This document shows, piece by piece, positions 42,826 to 51,955 of a stretch of 64,000 bases of DNA; positions within the stretch are counted from its first letter, which is position 1, and each line of letters opens with the position of its first letter. The notes under the pieces were generated by a model that did not search any database, was not told where the DNA came from, and worked only from the letters and a program-made list of their open reading frames with translations. Position numbers and translations under genes: made by a program. The stretch comes from Cellulomonas sp. KH9. GTDB taxonomy: Bacteria > Actinomycetota > Actinomycetes > Actinomycetales > Cellulomonadaceae. The stretch covers positions 1 to 64,000 of the forward strand of contig NZ_FOSE01000005.1 of assembly GCF_900114185.1 (NCBI RefSeq). The letters are read 5' to 3'.

Positions 42826-44721
42826 CTACGCGACCGCCGTCGCCACCCGCGTCGTGCGGCGGGCCGCCAGCGCCGTCGCGACGAGCGCGAAGACCACGAC
42901 GGCTGCGCTGACGACGCCGTAGGCCACCACGTCCACCACGGGAGGCCCGTCGAGCACCCCCGCGCTCACCCCGATCAGCGCCGGGACGACCGCCAGCGTG
43001 CCGACGACCCAGGCCGTCACGCCCGTGATCGCCGCCTCGACGGTGGTCATGGCCAGGAGCTGGCGACGGGTGGTGCCGGTGCGGTGCAGCAGCGCGAGCT
43101 CGTCGCGCCGCGCGACCGTGGTCATGGCCAGCGTGCTGGCGGCCCCGACCGCCACGACGGCGAGCAGGAGCAGGAGCAGCGCCGTCCCGACCTCGTTCTC
43201 GTCGCCGGCCCCGCTCATGGCGGTGCTGATGTGGGTCTGCGGGTCCGCCGCCGTGGCGCCCAGGGCGGTGATCGCCGCGGTCGTGGCGGCCGCGTCCGCG
43301 CCGTCGGCGAGGTCGACCAGGAGGGTGTCGGCCATGACCGGCAGCCCGTGCGCCTCGGCCGTCGCCGGCCCTGTGATGACCCCCGCGACGCCCATGCCGC
43401 GGGAGAACACCGCGACGACGGTCGCGTCGACCTCGTCACCCCCGAGGCGGAGCGTGAGCGTCTCCCCCAGCCCGGCACCGGACGTGAACGCCGTGTCGCT
43501 GCTGACGGCCACGGTGTCCGGTGCGTCGATGTCCGCGAGCGACCCCGTCACGACGTCCGGGTCGAGCGCGGTGGTGCCCGCGGGGACGACCCGCAGCGCG
43601 GCGGCCTCCCAGGCCAGCGCGCCGCCCTCGCTGTCGGTGCGGACCTGCGCCGGGACCGTCGCGAGCGGCACGGCAGCGGCGACCCCGGGCACCTCGCCGA
43701 CCTGGGCCGTCAGGTCCTGCGGCGCGTCCTGCGTGGGCGCGACCACGAGGTCCGTGGTGACCGCGGCGACGAACTCCTGCTCGGTCGCGGTCGTCAGTGC
43801 CTGGTTCACGCTCGTCTGGATGGTCGCGGCGGAGACGACCAGGGCGAGCGGCACGACGACGGTGGTCAGGCGTCGCGAGAAGCCGCGGACGTTGCGCACG
43901 GCGAGCATCGTGGCGGGACGACCACCGGCCGGGTGCATGCGGGCGACCCGGTCGAAGATCCAGCCGACCAGCACCGGCCCGGCGAGCGCGGCCGCACCGA
44001 TGAGCAGGAACGCCGACAGCGAGGCCATCGCGCTGCCGGTGGTGCCGGGGATCCAGACCGTCGAGAACGCCATGCCCAGACCGCCGAGGGTCATCGCCAG
44101 GGCCGTCAGACGGCGTCCGGGACCGACCTGGCGGTCCTCGACGGCGCTCTGCTGGAGCGCCGCGGTGGGTGCGGTGCGGGCGGCCTCCCGGGCGCCGAGC
44201 CGCCCCACGGGCACCGCGGTGACCGCGATCAGCGCGACCGCGGCCAGGACGGGCAGCGGGGACAGCGACGACACGAAGTCCGGCCCGACCATCCCGCTGC
44301 GTACGAGCAGCGGGTCCAGCAGCCGGGCGCCGAACAGGCCTGCGACCGCCCCGAGCGGCGCGGCCACGAGCGACACGACCCCCACCTCGAGGGTGACGGC
44401 GCGCCGCACCTGCGCGGGGGTCGCGCCGACGGCACGCAGGAGCGCGAACTCCCGGCGACGGCTGCGCAGCGCCAGGCTGACGGTCGCCGCGACGACCATC
44501 ACGACGACGACGATCAGGGTGCCGGCGTACGACGAGGCGAGGGCGACGAGGAGGCCTCCGGAGGCCGGGTCGGCACCGCCCTGCGAGCGCGTGCCCGACT
44601 CGAACAGGACACCCGTGACGGCGAGCACCGCCGCGGCGACGGCCAGGACGACGGCGGTGCCGGCGAACGCACCGCGGTGGGCGCGGACGCCCGAGGACGC
44701 GAGCTGCCACATCGTGCTCAC
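42826..44721 (-). CDS. FtsX-like ABC transporter permease (MacB/LolC type)
   Basis: A 631-aa permease with two FtsX units: an N-terminal helix, extracellular region, helices around 55-200 (SLALRSRRREFALLRAVGATPAQVRRAV is the conserved cytosolic loop), a second extracellular segment (~350-480) and a C-terminal helix set with RRDELALLHRTGTTRRQLLAM. Such proteins export lipoproteins, antibiotics or peptides mechanically. GTG 44721 overlaps the ATPase stop (GTGA). Substrate not identifiable. Confidence 0.9.
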   Translation of the reverse strand: MSTMWQLASSGVRAHRGAFAGTAVVLAVAAAVLAVTGVLFESGTRSQGGADPASGGLLVALASSYAGTLIVVVVMVVAATVSLALRSRRREFALLRAVGATPAQVRRAVTLEVGVVSLVAAPLGAVAGLFGARLLDPLLVRSGMVGPDFVSSLSPLPVLAAVALIAVTAVPVGRLGAREAARTAPTAALQQSAVEDRQVGPGRRLTALAMTLGGLGMAFSTVWIPGTTGSAMASLSAFLLIGAAALAGPVLVGWIFDRVARMHPAGGRPATMLAVRNVRGFSRRLTTVVVPLALVVSAATIQTSVNQALTTATEQEFVAAVTTDLVVAPTQDAPQDLTAQVGEVPGVAAAVPLATVPAQVRTDSEGGALAWEAAALRVVPAGTTALDPDVVTGSLADIDAPDTVAVSSDTAFTSGAGLGETLTLRLGGDEVDATVVAVFSRGMGVAGVITGPATAEAHGLPVMADTLLVDLADGADAAATTAAITALGATAADPQTHISTAMSGAGDENEVGTALLLLLLAVVAVGAASTLAMTTVARRDELALLHRTGTTRRQLLAMTTVEAAITGVTAWVVGTLAVVPALIGVSAGVLDGPPVVDVVAYGVVSAAVVVFALVATALAARRTTRVATAVA

Positions 44722-45467
44722 CGGCCCTTCGCGAGGAGGCGAGCGGTGACCTGCTCGGCGGTGGGACGCTCGAGCCGGTCGACGACCAGCCCGTCCGCGA
44801 GCACGACGACCCGCTCGGCGGAGGCGGCCACCCCCGCGTCGTGCGTCACGACGACGACCGTCTGGCCGAGCTCGTCGGCCGTGTCCCGCAGCACCTGGAG
44901 CACCGCGGCCCCGGTCCGCGAGTCCAGCGCGCCGGTCGGCTCGTCGGCGAAGACGACCGCCGGCCGTGTGATGAGCGCGCGGGCGATGGCGACCCGCTGG
45001 GCCTGCCCGCCGGACAGCTCGCCCGGCAGCCGGTCCACGAGGTCCGGCACGCCGAGGAACTCCAGCAGCGCCGCCTCCCACGCCGGGTCGACCTGGCGGC
45101 CCGCGAGCAGGAGCGGCAGCCGGACGTTCTCGCGGGCCGTGAGGTGCCCGATGAGGTTGTACGCCTGGAACACGAAGCCCACGTGCTCGCGGCGGAACCG
45201 GGTGAGGTCGTCGGGGCGCATCGTCGTCAGGTCGTGGCCGCCGACCACGACCGAGCCGCGGCTGGGGGTGTCGAGGCCCGCGGCGCAGTTCAGCAGCGTG
45301 GACTTGCCCGAGCCGGACTGCCCGACGATCGCGGTCACCGACCCGGCGTGCAGGTCGAGGGACACGCCCCGCAGCGCGTGGACGGGCTCGCGGGCGGGGT
45401 AGGTCTTGTGCACGTCGACGAGGCGCACCGCGGTGCCCGTCGTCGCGGCGGTGGTCTGCGTGGCCAT
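44718..45467 (-). CDS. ABC transporter ATP-binding protein (LolD/MacB type)
   Basis: A 249-aa ATPase: Walker A GQSGSGKST, Q-loop FVFQAYNL, signature LSGGQAQRVAIARAL, Walker B AVVFADEP, D-loop GALD and H-loop VVTHD. It powers the coupled FtsX-like permease. GGAGACG precedes ATG 45467. The two genes form a complete exporter operon, ended by the hairpin at 42767-42813. Confidence 0.94.
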   Translation of the reverse strand: MATQTTAATTGTAVRLVDVHKTYPAREPVHALRGVSLDLHAGSVTAIVGQSGSGKSTLLNCAAGLDTPSRGSVVVGGHDLTTMRPDDLTRFRREHVGFVFQAYNLIGHLTARENVRLPLLLAGRQVDPAWEAALLEFLGVPDLVDRLPGELSGGQAQRVAIARALITRPAVVFADEPTGALDSRTGAAVLQVLRDTADELGQTVVVVTHDAGVAASAERVVVLADGLVVDRLERPTAEQVTARLLAKGR

Positions 45468-45637
45468 GGTCGTCTCCTGGGTGTCGAGGTCGTGGTGCCG
45501 ATCTCGAACCTAGGAACCGGGCGGGGTCGCCATCGAGCCGCGGAGGACGGCTCCTTGCGGGTTGCATCCTTCGACGGAGGCAGCCGTGCGGGCGTGGCCG
45601 GCGTGCGCAGCGGACCACGCCGGGGTGGGATGTGCCC

Positions 45638-46501
45638 ATGCAGACACGACACATCGCCGACGTCCCGGTCAGCGCGATCGGCCTCGGCGGCATGCCCATG
45701 TCGATCGAGGGCCGCCCCGACCGGCAGCGCTCGATCGCCACCATCCACGCCGCGCTCGACGCGGGCGTCACGCTCGTCGACACCGCGGACGCGTACCACC
45801 TGCACGCCGACGAGGTCGGCCACAACGAGGAGCTCATCGCCGAGGCGCTGCGCACCTGGTCGGGCGACGCCTCGTCCGTCCTCGTCGCCACCAAGGGCGG
45901 GCACCTGCGCCCCGGCGACGGGACGTGGACGGTGAACGGCCGCCCGGAGTACCTGAAGCAGGCGGCACAGGAGTCGGCGCGGCGGCTCGGCGTCGAGGCG
46001 ATCGGCCTCTACCAGTTCCACCGCCCCGACCCGGACGTGCCGTACGAGGAGTCGGTCGGCGCACTCGTCGATCTGCTCGACGCGGGCACGATCCGCCTGG
46101 CGGGCATCTCCAACGCGAACCCGGACCAGATCCGGCTCGCGCAGGACGTCCTGGGCGGGCGGCTCGCGTCCGTGCAGAACCAGTACTCCCCCGCCTTCCG
46201 GTCCTCGCAGCCGGAGCTCGACCTGTGCGCCGAGCTCGGTATCGCGTTCCTGCCGTGGAGCCCGCTCGGCGGCATCGCGAAGGCCGCCGACCTGGGTGAC
46301 ACGTTCGCGCCGTTCGCGCAGGTCGCGCAGGCACACGGCGTGAGCCCGCAGCAGGTGGCCCTGGCGTGGGAGCTCGCGCAGGCCGACGTCGTCGTGCCGA
46401 TCCCCGGTGCGTCGCGGCCCGCGTCGATCCAGGACTCCGTCCTGGCGGCGGACCTGCAGCTGACGCGCGAGGAGCTCGACCGCCTCGACGCGGCCGTCTG
46501 A
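45638..46501 (+). CDS. Aldo/keto reductase
   Basis: A 287-aa NADPH-dependent reductase: VSAIGLGGMPMS start, TLVDTADAYHLH (catalytic Asp/Tyr), VLVATKGG (Lys), LYQFHRPD (His), AGISNANPDQI, FLPWSPLGGI and PIPGASRPASIQDS cofactor loop. Substrate unknown. Not closely similar to the reductase at 12807. ATG 45638 is chosen; GTG 45632 adds two residues. Ends at a strong hairpin. Confidence 0.9.
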   Translation: MQTRHIADVPVSAIGLGGMPMSIEGRPDRQRSIATIHAALDAGVTLVDTADAYHLHADEVGHNEELIAEALRTWSGDASSVLVATKGGHLRPGDGTWTVNGRPEYLKQAAQESARRLGVEAIGLYQFHRPDPDVPYEESVGALVDLLDAGTIRLAGISNANPDQIRLAQDVLGGRLASVQNQYSPAFRSSQPELDLCAELGIAFLPWSPLGGIAKAADLGDTFAPFAQVAQAHGVSPQQVALAWELAQADVVVPIPGASRPASIQDSVLAADLQLTREELDRLDAAV

Positions 46502-46507
46502 CACCCC

Positions 46508-46544
46508 GGCACACCTGGCCCGCCCGCCGCGGGCCAGGTGTGCC
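46508..46544. terminator. Hairpin terminator after the aldo/keto reductase
   Basis: Perfect 16-bp arms at 46508-46523 and 46529-46544, loop of 5, followed by TGTCCTT. Confidence 0.8.
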
Positions 46545-46589
46545 TGTCCTTCGTGGCGGACAGGCCCTCGGCAGGCGTACCACTGAGGT

Positions 46590-48521
46590 ATGCGCACGTT
46601 CGTCCAGCGCCTGCTCGGCTACCCGGTGGTCCTCGCGACGCTCGCGGTCGCGGCCGTGGGCGGGCTGCTCGAGGCGACGGGCAACCCGACCGCGGCCCGG
46701 TGGGTGGTGTCCGCGTTCGCGGTGGTCGTCGCGCTGCTGCAGGCCCGCGGGATGGTCGCGGACCTGCGGGCCGGGAACCACGGCATCGACCTGCTCGCGG
46801 TCACGGCGATCGCCTCGACGGTCGCCGTCGGCGAGTACTGGGCGGCGCTCGTGGTGTGCCTCATGCTGTCCGGCGGCGAGGCCCTGGAGGACTACGCCGC
46901 GGGCCGGGCCCGGCGCGAGCTCACCGGGCTGCTGCAGAACGCGCCCCGGACGGCGCACCACCTCGGCCCCGACGGGCGGCCGACGGACGTCCCGGTCGAC
47001 GAGGTGCTGGTCGGCGACCGGCTGCTGGTGCGCCCCTTCGAGGTCGTCCCCGTCGACGGCGTGCTGGAGTCCGACGACGCGACCCTCGACGAGTCGTCGC
47101 TGACCGGGGAGTCGCTGCCCGTCGAGCACGCGCGGGGCGACGCCCTGCTGTCCGGCGCGCTGAACGGCGGCGACGCGATCGAGCTGCGCGCCACCGCGGC
47201 GGCGGCGGACTCGCAGTACCAGCGGATCATCGCGCTCGTCCGCGAGGCGCAGGACTCCAAGGCGCCGTTCGTCCGGCTCGCGGACCGGGTGGCGGTGCCC
47301 TTCACGCTGTTCGCGTTCGTGCTCGCCGTCGCGGCCTGGCTGGTCTCCGGGGACCCGGTGCGCATCGCCGAGGTCCTCGTGGTCGCCACGCCGTGCCCGC
47401 TCATCATCGCCGCGCCGGTGGCGTTCATGGCCGGCATGTCCCGCTCCGCGCGGGCCGGGATCATCGTCAAGAGCAGCGGCACCCTCGAGCAGCTCGCCCG
47501 GGCGCGGACGGCCGCCTTCGACAAGACCGGGACCCTGACCCACGGGCAGCCGCAGGTCACACGCGTCGACGCGGACGGCCTGGACCCCGAGGACCTGCTG
47601 CTGCTCGCCGCGGCCGTGGAGCAGTACTCGAGCCACCCCCTCGCCGAGGCCGTCGTGGAGCGCGCCCGCGGCACGGGCCGGACGGTGCCGTCCGCCGTGG
47701 ACGTCGTCGAGACCACCGCGCACGGCGTGCGCGGGACGGTCGACGGCCGGGTCGTCGTCGTCGGCAAGGCCGGCTGGGTCGCGCAGGCGACCGGGGCCGC
47801 ACCGGCGACGACGAACGGCGACACGCGCATCCACGTGTCCGTCGACGGGCGCCTCGCCGGCAGCATCACGCTGGCCGACGAGCTGCGCACCGAGACCGCC
47901 GCGACCATGGCCGCGCTGCACCGCGCCGGCATCCGCACGACGATGATGCTCACGGGCGACGGCACGCAGGTCGCCCGGCGGATCGCCGCCGAGGCCGGCA
48001 TCGACGACGTGCGGGCCGAGCTGCTGCCGCAGGACAAGGTCGACGCCGTCCGGTCCGCTCCCCTGCGCCCGGTGATGATGGTCGGCGACGGCGTGAACGA
48101 CGCGCCGGTGCTGGCCGTCGCGGACGTCGGCATCGCCATGGGCGCGCGCGGTGCGAGCGCCGCCAGCGAGTCCGCGGACGTCGTCATCACCGTCGACGAC
48201 CTGTCCCGCGCGGCGCGCGCCGTGCAGATCGGCCGGCGCACCCTGCGGGTCGCGTGGCAGTCGATCGGCATGGGGGTCGGCCTGTCCGTCGCGCTGATGC
48301 TCGTCGCGGCGACCGGGAGCCTGCCGGCGCTGGCCGGGGCGTGGCTGCAGGAGGCGGTGGACCTCACGACGATCCTGTGGGCGCTGCTCGCGGTGCGGGC
48401 CGGCAGGTCGGAGCGCGCCGAGACGGCACGGCTGACCGCCGACGTGGCGCGCTCGCGCGTCGAGCGGGAGCGCGCGTCGGCGATCGGCGCCGCACCGGCC
48501 GCGGCCCCGCGGGGCGTCTGA
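46590..48521 (+). CDS. P1B-type (heavy-metal) P-type ATPase
   Basis: A 643-aa metal pump. Features: TGES actuator loop (172-175), a TPCP metal-site helix (267-270), phosphorylation DKTGT (Asp311), SSHPLA (349-350, the HP signature of P1B ATPases) and GDGVNDAP (499-506). There is no N-terminal CXXC metal-binding domain and few N-terminal helices. CPC would indicate copper or zinc; TPC occurs in less characterised P1B groups, so the metal cannot be named. No metal sensor or chaperone is adjacent. Confidence 0.9.
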   Translation: MRTFVQRLLGYPVVLATLAVAAVGGLLEATGNPTAARWVVSAFAVVVALLQARGMVADLRAGNHGIDLLAVTAIASTVAVGEYWAALVVCLMLSGGEALEDYAAGRARRELTGLLQNAPRTAHHLGPDGRPTDVPVDEVLVGDRLLVRPFEVVPVDGVLESDDATLDESSLTGESLPVEHARGDALLSGALNGGDAIELRATAAAADSQYQRIIALVREAQDSKAPFVRLADRVAVPFTLFAFVLAVAAWLVSGDPVRIAEVLVVATPCPLIIAAPVAFMAGMSRSARAGIIVKSSGTLEQLARARTAAFDKTGTLTHGQPQVTRVDADGLDPEDLLLLAAAVEQYSSHPLAEAVVERARGTGRTVPSAVDVVETTAHGVRGTVDGRVVVVGKAGWVAQATGAAPATTNGDTRIHVSVDGRLAGSITLADELRTETAATMAALHRAGIRTTMMLTGDGTQVARRIAAEAGIDDVRAELLPQDKVDAVRSAPLRPVMMVGDGVNDAPVLAVADVGIAMGARGASAASESADVVITVDDLSRAARAVQIGRRTLRVAWQSIGMGVGLSVALMLVAATGSLPALAGAWLQEAVDLTTILWALLAVRAGRSERAETARLTADVARSRVERERASAIGAAPAAAPRGV

Positions 48522-48563
48522 CCGCGGGACCGCGGAGGCCGGAGCGGGGACCGCGCCGCCCGC

Positions 48564-49511
48564 CTACGCGGTGACGAGCTCCGTGCCGTCCGGCTTCAGG
48601 TCGGCCAGCGCGACGCTCTGGATCGCCGGGTCGTCGTACAGGTTCCAGTAGTACGTCGACGTGCGCGACGAGAAGAGGCCGGTGTAGATCGTCTTCTCGA
48701 ACGCGCCGTCACCCATGGCGGCGGCGCCGTCCACCATCGCGACCTGCTGCAGGGTGTGGAACGCCCGGCTGACGTTCTCGTCCTCGGTGCTCTTGGTCGG
48801 GTAGTGGGCGTTGACGTACGCCGCGCGCACGAACCGTGAGGTGGAGTAGTAGTCGCCCGGGATCCCGCGCATGTGCGAGCCCGACCCGAACGGCGTGAGG
48901 CTGGCCCGTCCGACCTGCAGGGGCTCGGGGAACTCCGGGCCCGTGTTGAGGTAGTTGCGCAGGTTCTCGTGGTGCCACTCGAACCCGGGCTGGTTGGCCA
49001 GGACGTCCACGTCGTCGTCGAAGACGTGCATGCCGGTGGCCGTGTGCTCCACGACGATCGCGCGCTCCGCGTCGGCGATGATCCAGTGCAGCAACGAGCT
49101 CGGGAACTTCTCGTTGATGGGCTTGTCGACGATCGTCACGTCCGCGAGCGCGGCCTCCACCTCGTCGACCGTCGCGAACTGCGAGCCCACCCAGAGGGGG
49201 AACTCCCACGCGGCGACGTTGGTCCTGCCGTCGACCGGGCCCGGCGCGTACTGCGCGTACCCGGGGAAGTTCAGGCCCGCCACGGCGAGCCCGGCGTCGT
49301 TCCCGAGGTCGAAGTACAGCGGCGTGTCCTCCTCGACGATGCCCATGCCGATCGTCGCGTGCCGGATGCTGCCCACTGCACCGAAAGGCGACCTCGGCGT
49401 GTAGCCGGTGGGTGTGACGAGCACCCGCTCGCCGTACCCGACCGTCCAGTCGAGGTTGCGGGCGAGGTAGAGGTTGCCGTCACCGTCCGAGAAGCGGATC
49501 CCTGTGCACAT
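48564..49511 (-). CDS. Linear amide C-N hydrolase, choloylglycine hydrolase (Ntn) family
   Basis: A 315-aa Ntn hydrolase whose initiator Met is removed to expose Cys2 (MCTGIRF). Active-site residues visible are Arg18 and Asp21 in LARNLDW, AVAGLNFPG (Asn) and further downstream residues in the EFPLWVGSQF region. Family members hydrolyse bile salts, penicillin V or acyl-homoserine lactones; in a free-living actinobacterium the last two, or a house-keeping acyl amide, are likelier. ATG 49511 is fixed by the need for Cys2. Confidence 0.9.
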   Translation of the reverse strand: MCTGIRFSDGDGNLYLARNLDWTVGYGERVLVTPTGYTPRSPFGAVGSIRHATIGMGIVEEDTPLYFDLGNDAGLAVAGLNFPGYAQYAPGPVDGRTNVAAWEFPLWVGSQFATVDEVEAALADVTIVDKPINEKFPSSLLHWIIADAERAIVVEHTATGMHVFDDDVDVLANQPGFEWHHENLRNYLNTGPEFPEPLQVGRASLTPFGSGSHMRGIPGDYYSTSRFVRAAYVNAHYPTKSTEDENVSRAFHTLQQVAMVDGAAAMGDGAFEKTIYTGLFSSRTSTYYWNLYDDPAIQSVALADLKPDGTELVTA

Positions 49512-49626
49512 CTGGTTGCCCCCTGTCTTCGGCGGGGCCGGACGGCCGCGCCGCACCTCGATGATGCACCGCAGTTGCGGAACGGGCACGTCCGGACGGG
49601 AGGGACGCCCGGTGGCCCGAGGCGCG

Positions 49627-49950
49627 TCAGCCCAGCACGCGCACGGCGACGACGGTGCACTGCACGGGGCGCGACTCGTTGCAGCCGCCACCGACCCAGA
49701 CCTCGACCTCGTCGCCGTCGGAGGGTGCGTCCACCTGCGCGCCGGCGGCGTCGACGACCACGGCGTCCGCGAGACGCAACGTCATGCCCTCGTAGTAGTC
49801 GTCGGACACCGTCGTGAGGGACTGCTCGGCGCCGTCGGCCGTCACCGTGCCGGTGACCTCCGGGGAACGGTCCGGCAGCCCGTCCGACGCACACCCCCCG
49901 AGCGCCGGCACGACGAGGGCCGACGCCACCAGGCGCGCACGGATGTTCAT
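49627..49950 (-). CDS. Small lipoprotein
   Basis: A 107-aa predicted lipoprotein: MNIRARLVASALVVPALGGC has a positively charged start and lipobox LGGC with Cys20. The mature part is a ~85-residue acidic beta-rich domain (TGTVTADG; DGDEVEVWVGGGCNESRPVQCTVVAVRVL) with two further cysteines that probably pair. Not recognised; likely anchored outside the membrane. Confidence 0.7.
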   Translation of the reverse strand: MNIRARLVASALVVPALGGCASDGLPDRSPEVTGTVTADGAEQSLTTVSDDYYEGMTLRLADAVVVDAAGAQVDAPSDGDEVEVWVGGGCNESRPVQCTVVAVRVLG

Positions 49951-50109
49951 CCGCCGAGTATCCCGAGCGGTCACGGCGGCGGCCAGTCACCCGTCCGGGC
50001 AGGCGCGGTGAGGCGCTCGACCTCGCCGACGACCTGCAGGCAGGCGCCCACGACGCGGTCGCGCCGACCGGGGTCGTGTCGGCGGGCCCGCCGCTGGGTC
50101 ATCGCTGGG

Positions 50110-50712
50110 TCAGCGCGCGTCGCCGGGCTCGATCGTCCGGACGACGCGGGCCGGGTTGCCGACGGCGACGACGTTCGCGGGCAGGTCGCGCACGACGACC
50201 GCCCCGGCGCCGACCACCGTGTTGTCGCCGATCGTCACGCCGGGGCACACGATGACCCCGCCGCCCAGCCACACGTTGTCGCCCAGGGTGATGGGCTGCG
50301 CGGCCTCGAGCTTGTCGCGCCGCGGCTGCGGGTCCACGGGGTGCGTCGGGGTCAGCAGCTGCACGTTCGGGCCGATCTGGCAGTCCTCGCCGATGGTGAT
50401 GGTCGCGACGTCGAGCGCCGTGAGCCCGGAGTTCACGAAGGTCCGGGCGCCGACGTGGATGTTCTCGCCGTAGTCCACGGCCAGCGGCGGCTTGATGAAC
50501 GCCCCCTCGCCGAGCGTCCCGAGCAGGTCGCTCAGGATCGCGCGCGCACCGATGTCGTCGGAGGCGACGACGGCCCGCTGGTACGCGTCGACCAGCGCGG
50601 TGGCCCGGCGGGCGATGCGCTCGGACTCCGGGTCGTCGGCGATGTAGAGGTCACCGGCGAGCATCCGCTCGCGGTTGGTGCGGGGGTCGCCGGCGAAGTA
50701 GTCGTGAGCCAT
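50110..50712 (-). CDS. Sugar O-acetyltransferase, maltose/galactoside acetyltransferase family
   Basis: A 200-aa hexapeptide-repeat acetyltransferase. An N-terminal helical MAHDYFAGDPRTNRERMLAGDLY (Mac domain) precedes left-handed beta-helix repeats with NVQLLTPTHPVDP (catalytic His) and GDNVWLGGGVIVCPGVTIGDN and VGAGAVVVRD. Acetyl-CoA donor; acceptor sugars such as maltose or glucose in relatives. TACGTT seven bases before ATG 50712 suggests a leaderless message; a longer GTG start is unlikely. Confidence 0.9.
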   Translation of the reverse strand: MAHDYFAGDPRTNRERMLAGDLYIADDPESERIARRATALVDAYQRAVVASDDIGARAILSDLLGTLGEGAFIKPPLAVDYGENIHVGARTFVNSGLTALDVATITIGEDCQIGPNVQLLTPTHPVDPQPRRDKLEAAQPITLGDNVWLGGGVIVCPGVTIGDNTVVGAGAVVVRDLPANVVAVGNPARVVRTIEPGDAR

Positions 50713-50742
50713 GCGCTCGAACGTACACACCGTCGGCGCAGG

Positions 50743-51321
50743 TCACGGCACCCCCGCGTGGACGAGGACCTCCCGCTGGTCGGCGCCGTACCGGGCGCGC
50801 TTCTCGACGCCCAGCCCGATCTTCGACGCCACCCGCTGGGACGCGACGTTCTGCGGCGCGATGATCGCGATCAGACGCGTCGCCCCCAGCACCTCGCGGG
50901 CGAAGTCGCGCGCGGCGAGCGCGGCCTCGGTCGCCAGCCCCTCGCCCTGACGGTCCGGGCGCACGTGGTACCCGACCTCCAGCTCGTCGACACCGTCGAC
51001 GTGCTGCACCGTCAGCCCGCAGTCGCCGACGAACTCCCCCGTCACCCGGTCCACCAGCACCCACAGCCCGAACCCGTGGTCGCGGTACGAGCGACGCGTC
51101 CGGTCGATCCACGCCTGCGCCTCCGTGCGCGTGCGCGGCCGGGGGTAGTGCGCCATGACGACGGGGTCACCGAGCAGCGCGGCCATGTCGTCGAGGTCGT
51201 CGTCGGTCATCGGACGCAGCAGCAGGCGGGCGGTGGGGCCGGGGACGTCCATGCCCGCCAGCGTGGCGGCGGGGAGGTGCGACACGCCAGGGGGTCGGTG
51301 CGACCGGTCGGCCCCGGACAT
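50743..51321 (-). CDS. GNAT family N-acetyltransferase (RimJ/RimL-like)
   Basis: A 192-aa acetyltransferase: TARLLLRPMTDDDLDDMAALL, FVGDCGLTVQHVDG, LEVGYHVRPDRQGEGLATEAALAARDFA (acetyl-CoA loop), IIAPQNVASQRVASKIGL. Substrate unknown. ATG 51321 has GGAGAGGGGAGGG; ATG 51252 would start directly at the domain. It is divergent from an ArsR regulator across the TTGACAA dyad. Confidence 0.87.
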   Translation of the reverse strand: MSGADRSHRPPGVSHLPAATLAGMDVPGPTARLLLRPMTDDDLDDMAALLGDPVVMAHYPRPRTRTEAQAWIDRTRRSYRDHGFGLWVLVDRVTGEFVGDCGLTVQHVDGVDELEVGYHVRPDRQGEGLATEAALAARDFAREVLGATRLIAIIAPQNVASQRVASKIGLGVEKRARYGADQREVLVHAGVP

Positions 51322-51339
51322 CGCCCTCCCCTCTCCACC

Positions 51340-51369
51340 CTTGACAAACAATCTTGTCAAGCGTTGCCT
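51340..51369. promoter_or_regulatory. Divergent promoter with 22-bp dyad (CTTGACAA...TTGTCAAG)
   Basis: 8-bp arms at 51340-51347 and 51354-51361. Each arm is a TTGACA -35 on its strand. On the plus strand TTGACA-17 bp-TTGCCT is followed seven bases later by the ArsR ATG, so that gene is probably leaderless and autoregulated. Confidence 0.7.
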
Positions 51370-51376
51370 GGTACCC

Positions 51377-51955
51377 ATGCAGGACGTCGAGGTCATCGAG
51401 GACGCGGGCACCGCCGCCGTGGCGCTGGACCCGGTCCGGGCGCGGCTGCTCGGCGAGCTGGCCGAGCCCGCGTCGGCCGCCGGGCTCGCCGCCCGGGTGG
51501 GCATCCCCCGCCAGAAGGTCAACTACCACCTCAAGGCGCTCGAGGCGCACGGCCTGGTGGAGCTGGCCGAGGAGCGCAGGCACGGCGGGATCACCGAACG
51601 CGTGCTGCGGGCGTCCGCCGCGCGGTACGTCGTCTCCCCCGCCGCCGTCAGCGCGTCCGCCGCCCAGCCGGACGCCACCGCCGACCGGCAGTCCGCCGCG
51701 TACCTCGTCGCGCTGGCCGGGCGGCTGGTACGGGAGGTCGGCGCGCTGGTCCGCCGGGCCGGGACGTCGGGGGCACGCGTCCCCACGCTGACCATCGACA
51801 CGCAGATCGGGTTCCGCTCCGCCGCCGACCGCGCGGCCTTCGCGGACGACCTCACCGCCGCGGTGCTCGACCTGGCCGCGCGCTACCACCACGACGACGG
51901 GCGCCCGCACCGGCTCGTCGTCGCCGCGCACCCGCTGCCCGAGGAGGACGCATGA
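51377..51955 (+). CDS. ArsR-like winged-helix regulator
   Basis: A 192-aa regulator with an N-terminal helix-turn-helix (LDPVRARLLGELAEPASAAGLAARVGIPRQKVNYHLKALEAHGLV) and a C-terminal ~100 residues that may bind an effector. Regulators of this type commonly pair with an SRPBCC (AHSA1) protein, as here: its stop overlaps the next gene's start as ATGA. It probably binds the TTGACAA dyad just upstream. Confidence 0.87.
   Translation: MQDVEVIEDAGTAAVALDPVRARLLGELAEPASAAGLAARVGIPRQKVNYHLKALEAHGLVELAEERRHGGITERVLRASAARYVVSPAAVSASAAQPDATADRQSAAYLVALAGRLVREVGALVRRAGTSGARVPTLTIDTQIGFRSAADRAAFADDLTAAVLDLAARYHHDDGRPHRLVVAAHPLPEEDA

Noticed and set aside
42826..45894. A 1022-codon open frame on the minus strand
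   Set aside because: Only the part up to GTG 44721 is the permease; the rest is antisense or out of frame with the ATPase and reductase genes.
45834..47921. A 695-codon antisense frame inside the P-type ATPase
   Set aside because: Arg/Gly/Pro-rich shadow sequence with no conserved motif; the plus-strand ATPase motifs are unmistakable.
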